From Casuarina equisetifolia (lineage: Eukaryota > Streptophyta > Magnoliopsida > Fagales > Casuarinaceae): 64,000 bases of DNA. The translations under genes were made by a program, and so were the position numbers. The stretch lies in the NCBI GenBank assembly GCA_028551475.1, contig CM052358.1, positions 1,056,501 to 1,120,500 on the forward strand. The letters are read 5' to 3'. Under the pieces are notes generated by a model. It worked only from the letters and a program-made list of their open reading frames with translations, did not search any database and had not been told where the DNA came from. Below are positions 1 to 13,266 of this stretch, in pieces. Positions within the stretch are counted from its first letter, which is position 1. Every line of letters starts with the position of its first letter.

Positions 1-1666
1 CAATGTTGTACCACCGGGTTCGAATAAATCGATCATCAGCACGCCTCTCAACAGAGGTCAGTGGAATAGCAACCTTCCCAATGTTGTCATCTTTGTTAGG
101 ACCTACACGATCCTCAACTGAAAGGATCAGAAAGTCTTCAAAAGGCTCAGCAGCAACAAAAATAAACTCCTCATTCCAGATCGGGTTCCCCATCCGAGCT
201 TGGACTGGTTTTGTCTTCAAAACCTGGTTACCAATCTGTATCTTGACATATGAGTCAGGAAAACGAGATCTGTCTGATACAACCAAGTCTTGTGCCTCAA
301 GTACATTAACACGGACATACCACAATCTTGGAGAATGGTAAACTTTTGAACGGGCATGGGACAACAATGTCGAAGCACTGTCAGTAGAAGTAAATGCATC
401 TGAGTGCCAGGCATCAGGGAAAGCCTCATCAGCTTGTGTGCCATACCAGACGGCAAGCATCAACTCCCCTCCCTCTATCTTCTTCTCCCTTTTCTTGTCT
501 TCCAGTCTATACCATTCTGGAGCCAAAGGGCTATCAGGTGGAACCCGTGTAGGGACTTCATTGAGATCAAACTGCACACGCCCAACAAAGTCATCTTTTA
601 GTGTATCCTTGTCCATCACTACAACATCCAGAAAAGATGACTGTATATTATCCCTTGCAAAGGCAAACACTTCATTCCAAGTTGGGTTCTGTGTTTTCTC
701 AAATTGCTTTGTAATTCCTCTGTAGTTTCCAACTACGACTTCGACATAAGGGTCAAGACCCCCTGTTACATCCATTGAAGGAAGTTCACGAGCTTTCACA
801 ACACGTACAAAAAGGTACTGCATCGGTTCAACAAGATCATATGTGCTGGTTGGCCTGTCTACAGGTATTACTCGTCCCCTAACAACCTGCCCCCCTCCAA
901 GGTGCGGACTTGTCTCTTTAACAGCATAATCAGCTGGTTGCCCTGGTGGGCCTTGGAACATGCGAACAACTCTTGCAGCCTGCTGCTCTGATTTCATCTC
1001 TTGCACCCCATAGTTTACATTTGGCAGGGTTGACATGGAAGGAATGTTAACCTGCTGGGGCTGTGCAGGAGTCTGATTGGGAAGGTGATGGAAGGTGCGC
1101 CTTTTGTCAGCTTTTCCGTTAGAAGGTCTGTTTGGGACAAAATCTGGAACTTCATTTCCATTGGAGGGTCGGTTTGGGACAAAATCTTGAACTTCTTCAA
1201 CATGTACTTGATTTTGCGAATGCAAGGAGGGTTCCATAGCAGGAAGTGGATTTGAGGATCTTATAGAAGGATCATCGGTTACAAAGACTTTCAAGCCAAG
1301 CTCTCCTTTTACACGAGACAAAATGCTTACCTTTTCCAAAGGGTAGTGCAAAACAACAGCATCTGAATATGGCACAAACGATGTCCCAGTGAGCCGAACT
1401 TTCCCAAGGCAGGACTTGTTGTTTTTGACTTTATTATAGTTATAGACATAGGCATCAAGGGTGAGGTTAGACAGGTTGTCTGGCTCAGAGACATTGAAGT
1501 AAAAGCTCTCATTCCAAACAGGATTCTGGTCTTGTTCTTTGGTGGCGGTACGGAACTTTTGTCCATCAAATTGGAGCTCTACATAAATGCTAGATGAGCC
1601 TTGCCCATCTTTGGCCACAAGGTCATGGGCACCCACAACCTCAATCCCTAATTTGAAATTACTCAT
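1..1666 (-). CDS. MCTP family protein (multiple C2 domains and transmembrane region), 5' part
   Basis: This open frame runs from ATG at 1664-1666 off the left edge and gives 555 residues without a stop or intron. Three C2 domains are visible: about residues 1-115, 280-390 and 445-555. The first contains AKDGQGSSSIYVEL, the second GGLDPYVEVVVG with NPTWNEVFAFA, and the third NPIWNEEFIFVAAEPFED; the frame stops at the edge in ADDRFIRTRWYNI. A linker of about 150 residues joins C2-1 and C2-2. Long plant MCTPs (QUIRKY/FTIP7-like, about 1000 aa) have this plan plus a fourth C2 and a C-terminal PRT_C membrane region, which would lie beyond the window. Known members tether ER to plasma membrane at plasmodesmata and help move proteins such as FT. 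The single coding exon is normal for the family. The exact subfamily is inferred. Confidence 0.93.
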   Translation of the reverse strand, partial: MSNFKLGIEVVGAHDLVAKDGQGSSSIYVELQFDGQKFRTATKEQDQNPVWNESFYFNVSEPDNLSNLTLDAYVYNYNKVKNNKSCLGKVRLTGTSFVPYSDAVVLHYPLEKVSILSRVKGELGLKVFVTDDPSIRSSNPLPAMEPSLHSQNQVHVEEVQDFVPNRPSNGNEVPDFVPNRPSNGKADKRRTFHHLPNQTPAQPQQVNIPSMSTLPNVNYGVQEMKSEQQAARVVRMFQGPPGQPADYAVKETSPHLGGGQVVRGRVIPVDRPTSTYDLVEPMQYLFVRVVKARELPSMDVTGGLDPYVEVVVGNYRGITKQFEKTQNPTWNEVFAFARDNIQSSFLDVVVMDKDTLKDDFVGRVQFDLNEVPTRVPPDSPLAPEWYRLEDKKREKKIEGGELMLAVWYGTQADEAFPDAWHSDAFTSTDSASTLLSHARSKVYHSPRLWYVRVNVLEAQDLVVSDRSRFPDSYVKIQIGNQVLKTKPVQARMGNPIWNEEFIFVAAEPFEDFLILSVEDRVGPNKDDNIGKVAIPLTSVERRADDRFIRTRWYNI

Positions 1667-3531
1667 GAGCTTTATCTTAGTCTTGAGGAGAGATTTGCAC
1701 CCCAATATATAAGCAGCTACTTGTGAAACTCGGAAGAAAACAAGAGTACCTGAAAAGGAAGGAATAAATAGTTCAACATGGATGAACATAAGCAAATTCA
1801 AGAGAAAGGCAGAGAACAATCAACCAGACTGGCTTTGAGTAATTAAGCATCCATAGTACTTGAACTTTGTTCAGAAAATAACAACTGATGAAAAGAAAAA
1901 GCCATATAGGATCCAGCCACTCATCAAATAAAACATTTTCAGAAATACAGTTTGAAGAGATCTAACAACCAAAAGGGTAAAAAAGTATGTAAAACACAAG
2001 TCAACTCAATCTAATCCATCACTAACAGTCTAGACTCAACAGATTAATCCTCTTTACCAATTTGGTCAACCAGTGAGCATATTTTTGTTAAGCCTAAGTC
2101 AAGGGGATCATCGGACACCATTGCCCCTTCTATAAATCACCGTTCCCCCCTATGTACAAGCTGAGAGGAAATCATAGTATGAATCATCAAGCCAGTCTAA
2201 AACTTCTTCCAAATTCATGGAAATTTCAACCTTAAACTAAAGGCTTAAAGTGACGAGGGGATCCTTGAACCATAATAACTTGTCCTGTGCCTCAAAAGTC
2301 TAAACTGATGGAAAACTATGGATTTAACCATCTAAACAATCCAACACCCTGTAATGCTACCGATTCCCCTACCATCTAACCAAGAACAGTGCAAAGGGAA
2401 TAAAGTAAAAATATTAAATCCTCAGAAATGATCTGAATAAACATAGTTACTTCTGTAATTCCATTATTCCAACATGGAAAAAGACATCGCTAGCTAATTC
2501 AGCAAACCACTGCTGACTGGTTTGATTGGCATGATTTTTCCTACTAGTATTGATTTCACTAAAAGATTAGAGATAACATTTTGTTTCCAGTTCGTTTTCT
2601 CACTTTTCTCAGAAAGCGAAAATATACGGGATATACCATGAGACTCCTGAGAACAGGCCCAGAAAGAACCAAGAGAAAGTAATAGAAAGAATAAAATTCT
2701 GTTGGTTCCCAGACAAAGATCAAAGCGGAAAATAATTATGTATCTCTGAGCAGATTCTCACATAAAGCACTACTAGCTTTTAGCTTGCAAAAAGTTCATA
2801 ACTTTTCATATCATCTTTGTAAGATTCCAATAAGAGTCAAACAAGCAATTCCCTAGCCTCCTGATCACTGAATAAAAGGGAGGGTGTGATATGCAGAATC
2901 TTCAAAACCCAATTCCCTGCTTCTCTTTCTTTTTTGTTACAGAACATATAAGGATTCTCTGAGCCTCTCTCGTTAATCCGACCCCGAAAAGGATTCAGAA
3001 ATTTGGCAAAGGCCTACAAGCAGAGAAGCTACAAAAAAAACTTTCCTGTAAAAAAAGGGCAGATAAAGCAGACAACTTTCCATCCAATTATTCAAGAATT
3101 TAATGAATTGCCAAAAAGACATCATCTAAAGCAAGCTTCTGGAAAAGCTTCATCCCCAAACAGAAAATTCTCAAAATTTTCCCAGCTGGTCAAACAACCA
3201 TCTAGCTCAAGACACCTCCTTTACCATCAAACAAGACCACCCACACAAAGATACACAATAAATCACTACTGACCATAACCCACATCGACAGGATGATAAC
3301 AAAACCAAGAAAGAAGATGGTTCAACGCACCTGGATTGGAGACACACAGGTTCGGTCAGAAGCCAGGAAACACAAAAGCTCAGAACTATTGACGTTGAAC
3401 TGAGCAACGGAGAGGTTCAAAGCCTTTAAAGTGAAGGGAATGAAACAAAAATGGAAGCCCAGGATTGGTTCCCGGATGGTTCCAACAGACAAGAAAACAG
3501 GGAGAGAGAGAGAGCCGTGAGACACGAGTTA
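1667..3531 (-). other. MCTP 5' leader with a long UTR intron
   Basis: Read on the minus strand, a donor CAG|gtgcg lies at about 3331/3330 and a pyrimidine-rich acceptor ttttcag ends at 1750. This implies a leader intron of about 1.58 kb (1750-3330), with the second leader exon (1667-1749) leading into the ATG. The first leader exon continues upstream to about 3.5 kb, where purine-rich GAGAGA sequence lies. Long leader introns are common in this family. The intron limits are inferred from splice consensus only. Short open frames here are not convincing genes. Confidence 0.5.
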
Positions 3532-6500
3532 AAATGGCCTAACACGGCTTGGTGGCGGAGGACATGGCAAAGAAAAGTTTCGCCTTGTGAACCGTGTGGG
3601 ATATTTTGTCACTGTTCCCTCGTACTTTCCTTCGGACTCGCTTATGCCCCCAATGCAGTCGTCGAATAACGTATGAACTCAAAACGCGTGTGTGGACTTC
3701 TCTCTCTACCACACCCATTTTAACACCTGTTCCCTGTCTCCAAGGATGTTAAAAAGCTTATTTATTAGATATATATAAAAAAGATATTAAGTAAAATGTG
3801 AAATAGTGATTATTTTTTCAATTATAATTAATATATATGCATGTAAAATCTTAATATTGAGTTAATTTTTTTATATTTAGAATAAATTATTTTTCACAAA
3901 AATCAACTCTTTGAGACCAATAGTATCAAGTCAAGTAAATGGGTATTATTTTTACTTTTTCTATAATGTAACGCTTGATAGTTAATCCCACCTACTTCTA
4001 GTTTAACTCCACTACGTGGGATTGACTTCACTAATTGTTATTCACTATATGATACACATGCACATTCATCGGCTGACAAGAAATTTATGCTCATCATCTA
4101 CTTATCCTATCTTTGTTTTATCAAACATGGAATATATTATGCGTACATGATTATTTTTCTAGCACTAGAGGATGATATGGGCAGAGATCGTCACAGTAGG
4201 TGGACTTAGTTTATATATTTCTTGAAGTGTTTGAATATTTTGTTAATATACGCAGTGAATTGTTGACTGGCTTGAACCGGAACTTGTAAATTTAATAATA
4301 GGAAGGAAAATGGACCACAAATTTAATACTTGAAAATAAAGTTTTCTTTGTCATGAATAAGTTGTCTGTACTCATAACGTACGTATTTATGACCTCTTAT
4401 TCTTCGAAAGAAAGGACTAATAGTATCAATCATATGCGCTTCTCATGTGGAGATTCAAGGAGATTTCTCAGAAAACGCATGGAAGACTTTATGCTATTGG
4501 TATTCCTAATTTAATGGGGCTTTATGTGTGAGCAAACACCTTCAAGTCATTAATTATTCCCACCAACCCATGTAATTATTGCAGTTAAGAACAGACTCTT
4601 TATGGAAAGCTACATAACTCCCACAAGATATCATGCCCATAACGCTCAATGGGTAAGCGTTTTGAAAAGAGTTGGTGATGAGCTAAGGCTATTTGATGAT
4701 GTAAAGACTAACAAGATTAATAAATATCAAGGTATTGCATGGAAAGATTATAAAGAGATTTTGGATGGAACATTTGAACAAAAAGAGATTTTTCTTGTGA
4801 ATCTTTTAAAAAGATCTTTGAATTAAAATATAGGTGACAAAGACCGCGTGGGGTTATTATTAAATGCAAACTTGCTTCATGTTACAAACATTTAGTGTAA
4901 TTTTTTTTTTCAATGTTCGTATATTTTTCTTTTCTTAATAATTGATTTTATAGAAACATGTTAGGATCTTTTAATTGTCCTCGGAAATTCAAATAGAGCT
5001 ATAGAGGGATCTTGCCTAAATGATTGGGTAAATTAATGAGATTTGCAATTTTTTGGTCTCAATTTTAGCTTCCAAGTGTATGTGTAAAAAAAAAATTGAG
5101 AGAAAATATAATCTCTCAATCCCCTTTATCTATTTAGAAAATGAGGTATAATTATTTATGGACAAATTTTTATGTCCAATGCTCAAGACAAAAGTGAGTT
5201 ATAATTATCTTACATTTCAATATATTTACAGAGTATTTTTTTTTATATGTTTAGGTGTTTCTTTCTCTAAGTACTCAGTTTTAAAGGATGAAGTTGGATC
5301 ATTTATAGGAACAATGAGTGAGTTTGAAAAAAAAAAGGGATTAAATTAAATGAGACGCATGAAGGTCAAAGGAGAACCATTTTCAAACCATAGGAAGCCA
5401 AACCTTATAAGATAGGCATGAGAAAATCTAGAGCTAGAGCCGCCCTTAGATATGTCCCAATCCTTGAATTTTGAACCACAGACACGACTCCAACAGCTTA
5501 TGTTAAAGAAAGTGGAAGCCTCCGGTAAAGCCTCTCCTTTTGAGTTATGTCCACAAGTAGCAGCGCCCATTGGTTCCCGATAAAGATTCCCCAGTCCAAA
5601 GTCCCAATGCGAGCGAGCGCGTCTTTGGAGAACGTACATGCAATTTATGGCAGAAATGGCGTGCTAAGTTGTTCAAAGATAGCTTAAAAGATGGAACTTT
5701 TTTTATATGTATAAAAGTTTGGTAGGTAGAGGATGTCTTTTCGGCCTGCCTTTTTTATTGTGACATGTGGGCAGAGTGCACAACACCGACCATATTATAA
5801 AAGTTCAAGATTAAGACATCAGAAAAAGTTATTGGTAATGTATACAGGCCTTTATACGAGGTGACAGATAAACCTTCTACACAAATCTCTTTTAGGTCTA
5901 TTAACATCATAGGATTTTTTTTATTTAACTTACTTTGAGTAAAATATTATTAGTCTCAGTGGAATTTTTTACTCAACCAATGCAATGCATATTGTAAATT
6001 ACTTGGCACATGCCACCAAGTCCAATAATTCCCCCAACAACCTACTAATGGGTTATGGGTTGTGTAAAGATTTCATAAGTTATTTTTAAACTCGAAGTAA
6101 TTGAGATGTATACTTCTTTTTTTTAATTCTACAACAATTGTGCTTAATAATTTGCTTGTCACTTGGCTTCATTGTCTTGCTTCATAGATTTGGGCAATCT
6201 AAGTTGGAAACATATGCAACTTGAGATAAAGAAGTTTTAAATTTTACATTTACGTGCATGTTAAAAAAAAAAAGTAAATATATTTGGATGGTTAGTAATC
6301 AATTATTGAGATTTTTCTTTTATGGTTGTTAGGTAAACGATATCCTCATATATAAAGAAGATATTTGGTTAACATATTAACATTGTGATGCATATGCTGT
6401 TTACAAAAATTTGCATGATTTATTATAGTTACAAACCTTAGACCAAAATTGACGCAAGAGAGGCACAAGAAATAGTAAAGCAATACTTGGTGACTGTATC

Positions 6501-9380
6501 CTTCTGTGCCCACGTCAAGGTCAATCGATGGCTGGAGTGGTCCTTCGATTGACACAATCTTGTCTCTGAGACTTTCCACCGCAGCGGCCGATGAGGATAA
6601 GAATGTGAGCAAAAGTACCAATGGCCCACCAACCTTTGCCTTCGATGACAAGATAGGAACTGCTGGGAATTGGCGTCCATGATGAAAACCGAGAAGCATA
6701 TTTGGATATTCTCCCCTTTGTGGGTTCCACGATAATCAAACGTAAGGCAGCAGAAGTAGTTTGTGTTGAAGATTGGGTTCTTGGCTTCCTGGTTTTTCAC
6801 GGGACCAACTTGGGTTACCTTTTCTTTACTCAGTTGAAAAGACCAACTCTTCCCCAATCTCATTGTTATTGAATTGTAATACAAGCCATCAGAAGAATTG
6901 GCGGCGGATTGTGCGGTTTTAGTGTGCAAGATGAGAGTTTTGTATAGAATGTAAGATTCTTGAGGCAAAATTTAAAGAAAGAAATTATATAATATAAAAA
7001 TCTACTCCATTTTATGTAATTTGAGTCCAATGAATATAAGATATATGTGCAAAAGGATAGTATTTGGAATATAAGATTGTTGAAGTGAGGCTTAAATAAA
7101 GGATATCCTTTTAAATTTTACACTAGCGTTTAAATTGGACTTTGAATTTACTAAACATTAAATTATTTTAGACAACACATATTTTGAAATGCTTGAAAAG
7201 TTAAAAAACTGTTATCAAGTCAAAATTAGTGGCTAACATAATATCAGGCGGAGATTGAGACTGCAAGGATTGCTGCATATTTAGTATTTAAAATGGTTAC
7301 GTGCTTATCTCTTTGCTTCTTCCATTTTTTTGACCCCTTAATAGTGACGAGAATCTCCATTATGCATCAGCAATTGTTTGCCATAAGGGTTGCCCTCCTA
7401 TTGGCAGCCAATGGTAAACTCTGACGCAAAAGTGGGAGGAAATATATAGTCTGTCTTAGCCCAAACGCTACAGCACCAACTATATTAACAACAAAACTTA
7501 AGACATAAGAAATCAACGTGCTTAAGACGACCACCAAATGGACGAACCTCCATGGCTGTGAAGTTGCTTTCAGATGCGACGTGTTTCCTATCTAAATTGG
7601 TCGAATAGTTTAACCCATATAACTCGACCTGCTAATTGTTTATTCGATAATCTACCCAAAAGACAAAGGAGTTGAGTGCATGATGGACGAAGACATATCC
7701 ATCGAATCTTGGTACGCACGGCTACATGTCTTGCTGGATTGCCACCGAAAGTTTGGCTCATATGTTGACTGGTAGCAGAATACTGGTGCACAATGTAGCA
7801 AAAATGATGTGATATAAGTTTTCTAATGTTCAAAATTTATTTGGAAATCTTCTCTATAACAAATAAAGACCCTTACCTTTTAAGTCAATTTTGTGAATTA
7901 AATTAAACGTTGTAACAAATAATTTATAAACTGGTCGTCTTTGTAATTTTGACATTTGGAAGTGGCTTAGAGCCACTTTTCTTTTATTTGCTCTCATTTT
8001 AAGTTGCAGAGTCCCTGCCAGACACAGAACCAGATTTGAGGAATGTTTGGTGAAAATCGCTGTCCCTTGGGCTCTAAGGTGAGAACTTTCTAATCTCCAT
8101 AATGACATCGTGATGAAAAAAAGCCATTGGACGATTTTTCTCACATTTCAGGCTCAGGAAAAGGTGTTTGGTGCCCACCACATCATCTTCGTTATGATGT
8201 TATTTAATCCTCTTGTTTTAGTCGATGGAAGTGGGATTAGAAGGCCCCAGTGAAAGAAAGATTGAAGGCGGAGAATAGGATCGCCGGAACCTTAACTTTG
8301 AATAGAACAGAGGAAGAATGGTCAGAAATTTTTATCTCTGTTATTTATCAAATCTTTCGTTAATTACATCCATGTACAATTAGGTTCTTTATAGAATTTA
8401 CAATCAGATGAGAAATAAAACAAAATCATATCATTTACACAAAGGTTTGGTAAAAGATTTTGGCCGAGTTTCTCAGTTGGCGGTGGCTAGGGTTTGCAGA
8501 GACTTTGAGTGAGTAGCGGTGTCCCGCGCGTGCGGAGCACGTGCGGGAAGGTGAGTGGATGTGGTCTTCTCTAACACCTAGTAACAAAAATTATTAGGTG
8601 CTTACATACACAAAACATGTTCTTTATCTACTAATTGAGTTTTATATTATTTAATCAGATGATCATATTATTATCTTATTTCCAATGGTCTAATTTCTTA
8701 TCTTAAAGTTAGTCATTAAAAGATGGGATTAGCTAAATATATAAAGGGATATCAAATTAAGACACTACTAATGTGATACAACCATTATTTTAATATATTT
8801 TCTAATTCTAAGCATAAGAAAATCTCGAAAACTCAATACATCAATAATAGACTAATGAATGATATCCCGAAAATTTAATTTATAATAACATATTACACTT
8901 AAACTTTAATATTCTTTTTAAGTCATAATATCCATGCCAAGCATTCTAATTAATCCAACCCAATACGGCAGGTGAGGATGAAAGCTGACTCGTATAACCA
9001 CTATTTTATGCCGCGGTCGTCGCTGTGATCTTTAAAGTTCCTTTTTCATGCAATGATTGAATTGGAAAGTCATATACAGCAGACCTTCAACTAGCATGAT
9101 CTCCGAAAGACGATCAAGGCTAGCGTTCTAAGGCCCAAATCAAATCCAAATTAAGGAAAAATAAACAGGCAAAATCTTAAAGATTTCTGATGAAACCGAA
9201 CTGGTTCTAACAGCCATTCCTAGTTGTAAGTGTAACTGAATTACGAAGTATATGGGAAACCAAGGTTTGAGGAATCTTAAATATGGGCAAACATGGTCAA
9301 AATGGCATTAACGAACCAAGTAAAAAACCAAAATTCCCCACAGCCTAATCACGTTCTTGACCACAACTAGATTTACACAA
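3532..9380. other. Intergenic, AT-rich, no recognisable gene
   Basis: Some 5.8 kb without a gene I can recognise. The first part is presumably the MCTP promoter. Open frames of 60-176 codons at 4602-4826, 5346-5639 and 6346-6968 have no family match that I recognise and no convincing splice structure. The minus-strand frames at 6346-6968 overlap one another and could be a decayed gene, but I cannot name it. A GC-richer patch with the word cgcgcgtgcggagcacgtgc lies at about 8520-8550. Confidence 0.6.
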
Positions 9381-9381
9381 C

Positions 9382-9625
9382 GTGGCAGCACGAAAGTTTG
9401 TGGTGGAATCGATCAGCCCAATTAAGAAAAGCCAAGAAATAACAACTCATGGTTTCTCCCACAAAAATCTCTCCTCCCCACCTCTCTTTTACTCCCCTAT
9501 CAAATCCAGGGGTCTTCTTCTCTCTATTCTCTTTGTTTCTGATCGGTTGGGCGTCTCTCTGACTCTTTTTTTCTTTGCTTTTCCTTGTTTCATTCCCGAA
9601 GGTTCATCTCCCCTCAGAAGATAGC
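9382..9625 (+). promoter_or_regulatory. ADF 5' leader and core promoter region
   Basis: The stretch directly before the ADF ATG is strongly pyrimidine-rich (runs of CTCTCC and TTCTCTCT between about 9465 and 9580), as in many plant leaders. The transcription start cannot be placed from sequence. An 80-codon frame that crosses it ends before the ATG and is not a gene. Confidence 0.35.
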
Positions 9626-11136
9626 ATGGTACGCTCTTAAAACTTGTCTCATATGTGGAAATGATGTAAATGGTAAAGCTATTTAACATAAGGGCTGTAG
9701 AATTCAAATGGGTTTATCACAGGAAGTGGAGTGGTACTTGGAGTTATCAATGTGGTAGATCTGCTTTGCATTTTGAATTTATGTCCAATGGAAAGAAGGC
9801 CACAATTGGGCATTACAGTGATAAATTCATTAGCGTTTTTCGTCATTTGAATTATGAGTTATATTGGTACTAATTTGCTGGGAAATTCTTTACACTTGAG
9901 TAAATTGCTTGATCTTTATGGTTGGTTTAAAGGATGAAAAAAAAATATGGTACAGATGAATAAGATCTTATTGTGGCTCATAATTTAGGGGACAAGACTT
10001 AAATCCAAAATTTCATATCACAGTAGTTGTAAGAGGAAGTATTAGAATGTTTTACACTACTTATAATATATTGAAATAATTTTTCTAACACATTGGTGGT
10101 TTATATTCGATTTGTATTCACAAATTTCATATAACTAGTGAAACTGTTACATTTTCGAGAAAAACTAAGAGTCATGTTGATGGAGAAATTTTGATTCCTT
10201 CTTTCCCTTCTCCCTTGCAATCTACAGGCAAATTCGTCGTCTGGAATGGCTGTGCACGATGACTGCAAGCTCAGATTCTTGGAACTAAAAGCAAAGAGGA
10301 ACTATCGGTTCATCGTGTTCAAGATCGACGAGAAGATCCAACAGGTAACAGTGGAGAAGCTTGGGGGTCCAGATGAAACCTACGATGATTTCACTGCCTC
10401 CATGCCATCTGATGAATGCCGTTATGCCGTGTTTGATTTTGATTTCACCACCAACGAGAATGTCCAGAAAAGCAAAATTTTCTTCATTGCATGGTGAGTC
10501 TGCACGGACGTGAGATTTTAACACTTATCAATGAAAGTTTTTCTAAGAGGAGTTTTACAGTCGACGCCATGGTCATGATATCTTATATATATGAAAAAAA
10601 ATTGGTCATTCCTTATAACCTGATTTTAAGAAGAAAATGAATCAAAGTCATAGTACAAGTATAGAATCCCTTCACTTATGCGTCCCACTCATGTGGTATT
10701 CCAACGCTTGAGGTGAAGGGGGATGTTCAAACACAGTGCACATCTCATATTACTTAAAACTTTTATTCGTATCTTTCGATATGAAAAAAAAAAACAGTTC
10801 ATTCTTAACAAGTTAATTAAGGTAGAAAATCAATCTTCTAACAGTTAGGACCATATATGTACAACTATACATGAGGAATAGTGAATAATTGTTCTTGAAT
10901 TTCGATTGCAAGACATTGTTCGACAAGATTTTAACCATTTGATTTTACTCGACATGTTTGTTTTTCGTATCACCTTGTCGGGTAGGTCACCTGACACCTC
11001 CAGGGTAAGGAGTAAGATGCTTTATGCAAGCTCGAAGGACAGATTCAGGAGAGAATTAGACGGTGTTCAGGTGGAGTTGCAAGCAACAGATCCCAGCGAG
11101 ATGAGCATGGATATTATTAAAGGCCGAGCTCTCTGA
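9626..11136 (+). CDS. ADF: Actin-depolymerizing factor (ADF/cofilin)
   Basis: Three coding exons: 9626-9628 (ATG alone), 10228-10493 and 10986-11136. They join in frame to 139 aa, the usual size for plant ADFs (137-146). An ATG-only first exon is the hallmark of plant ADF genes. The N terminus is [18 protein letters not shown]; Ser6 sits where plant ADFs are phosphorylated by calcium-dependent kinase. One ADF-H domain fills the protein, with [19 protein letters not shown], the central [15 protein letters not shown] and the actin-binding helix around [23 protein letters not shown] severs and depolymerises F-actin in the cytoplasm. Splice sites are gt/ag and interrupt Trp as TG|G before SPDTS. 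The last exon and the DNA after it are the source, or a sister, of the orphan exon at 39.84 kb. The paralogue within the ADF family cannot be fixed. Confidence 0.96.
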
Positions 11137-13030
11137 ATCTTAATAGGAGTCACTTTATCTTCACATGAATTGTTCCTCTTTTCCTTTTCTTTTTCCTTGT
11201 TTATTTGATCTTTGTTTGGATTTAAAATCCTGACGTTTAACGGGATTTCATGCTATACATTCTTGACTTTGAATGTTTCATTTTTTTTTTTTCTGGTTCT
11301 TCTGCATATCAGAATGTAGACCTCTTTTACCGTAATAATATAGCAAATTTTGCACTTAGGACCAAATTTACTCTTTTGATTTGCCTCAACTAACTGTACT
11401 TTCACAATTTGGGTTATAGAAATTGTTCAAAATCCATGACAATGGATTAGTAAGATAAAGGTTTGAGGCTCGTGAAGAGTTTTCATTTCCTTATGTTGAT
11501 ATTTAGTTTGTGTTTTATATTGCCAATATGTTAATTCGTTATACTTTTTATATATTGATATATTTTTCTTTCTTACAAATTAATTTATGGGAGAAATAAA
11601 CCTTTTAAGATGATATTAGAACTTATCTTTTTAGTAAGATACCCCTTTGCTTATAGAGTGAATGGGTCTATGTGGAAGTGATTCTCCTTGAAGGCAAATT
11701 AAAATCTAGTGTCTGATATACTAAGATATTAGCATATTTTATGCTTCTTATTTAAGGAGGTATAGCCTTTTCTTATAACCCAATTTTAAAGGAATATATG
11801 AACCTTCTAATACCACCACTAATAGGCTTAAAGGCTCAAAGGAAGATCTAAAAATCAAAAGATGTAAACTGAATCAAATGCTTCACATGTGGTCAACATG
11901 TCCTACGAAGTTGTAGAATTTTAGGGTGTCCAGAAACCTATTAGTCAATTCTAAAGGACCTTGTGGAAAGATTCTGAGATTACCTTCAATTAGATCACTA
12001 AGTATAAGCAACAAAAGGGAGTAAATGCCAAAGACAAAATATAGGCCTAAGTTAGGAGAAGGTGCCTTGGTTATGATGCACTTGAGCGAAAACAGATTTC
12101 CTTTTTAATACTAACAGTAAATTGGTTAGAATAAAAACATGATCTCTTTTGAATTAAACATTGAATAAAGATTTGATCTTGTTTAGTTAAGCTTACAAAT
12201 TGACATGGTTGCTTTGATATTTAAGTTGGTTGGCGTTAGAAAATGTATGAATGTATTTCACATTGCTAGTATCTTTGTCCTTACATATGATGGTATCTCT
12301 TCCCTTAATGATTAGTTTTAAGAGTGAAAATGTATTAAAATATCAAAGTTGAAATTTTAAATGAGGCAATTAATCACTTGTGAATTGGGTTTACATGATT
12401 TCCCCACTCTGGAGATAAGAGTACATGTTGGAACAAGGTGGATGCTTCTTATATTACCAATATCTTGACACAACTTTCTTTTTATATGTAAGGTATCCCT
12501 TATTGAGGACAAAAATTTCTTATAAAAAAAATATAATTCTTTAATAATATTTAAATGTAAATTTCTTTTCTCTACTTATGAATTAGCTTTTAGGTTGAAT
12601 TATGCTTTTCTTACATCCCTCATTTTGTTTTAAGGGAGATTTTATTTTATTTAAAAAATTGATTTATTTAAGCACCACCTTTATAAAGAGCCATGTTTTT
12701 CAAACTAATTCAAGAGCAAGCTGCTCCAAAATGGATGAGATAGGAGAAAACCACTTGAACAATTAGAAATATACTTGCAATTGACGAACTATCAAAACCT
12801 GCATGTAATAAGAGTGGTTCATAAACAAATGTAGTTTTGGATTAAACAAGAGTCATAATTAATCTTCTTTTCTTATCCTCACATCTCTTTCGCATAATCA
12901 TAAAACATCCATCTGGACTATGTATAATGATTTGGAGAGGCATTATTGTGTTCTCTTTCTCTCCATACCTAATTTAATTCTTTTATTCTAATATACTTAC
13001 ACTACATTATCAAAATAAACAAGAGAGCCG

Positions 13031-13266
13031 TATTGCGAAGGCATGGTGCGTGGAGGACCTTACCGATGACTCATCCACGTTCTATTAGTATAAATTATTC
13101 TCACGACATACCATGGTTACTGAACAAACCTTGAAGGCCTAGAAGAATTGTTGGCTTATACCTTGAGAGCTTTGCATATTCCGGTCAAAAGTGGAAAACA
13201 AAATCATAGATAAAGTCCATTCTTAGATCTTATGAATTTGCTGGCCGCTCGTCCAATGGCTTGTGA
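13031..13266 (-). pseudogene. Orphan last exon of a GT90 gene, decayed
   Basis: The reverse strand aligns with exon 6 of the GT90 genes at 42-64 kb, from just past the acceptor (Ala-Gln-Ala-Ile-Gly region) to the stop region. Two consecutive in-frame stops fall where the others read Gly-Leu-Tyr-Arg-Gln, and about 11 bases are missing near the C terminus. No other GT90 exons flank it, only a short similarity to the preceding intron. It is a dead fragment carried inside the duplicated block. Confidence 0.8.

Noticed and set aside
4602..4826. 74-codon plus-strand frame
   Set aside because: Starts and ends cleanly, but there is no family match I know, no splice context and AT-rich surroundings; probably chance.
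5346..5639. 97-codon minus-strand frame, considered as a LINE RNase H remnant
   Set aside because: The resemblance rests on one short stretch (FGLGNLYREPMG) and lacks the conserved acidic residues; too weak to call.
6346..6968. Overlapping minus-strand frames of 72-176 codons
   Set aside because: No recognisable domain and several overlapping frames. I considered a decayed gene but could not name one, so it is only noted in the spacer entry.
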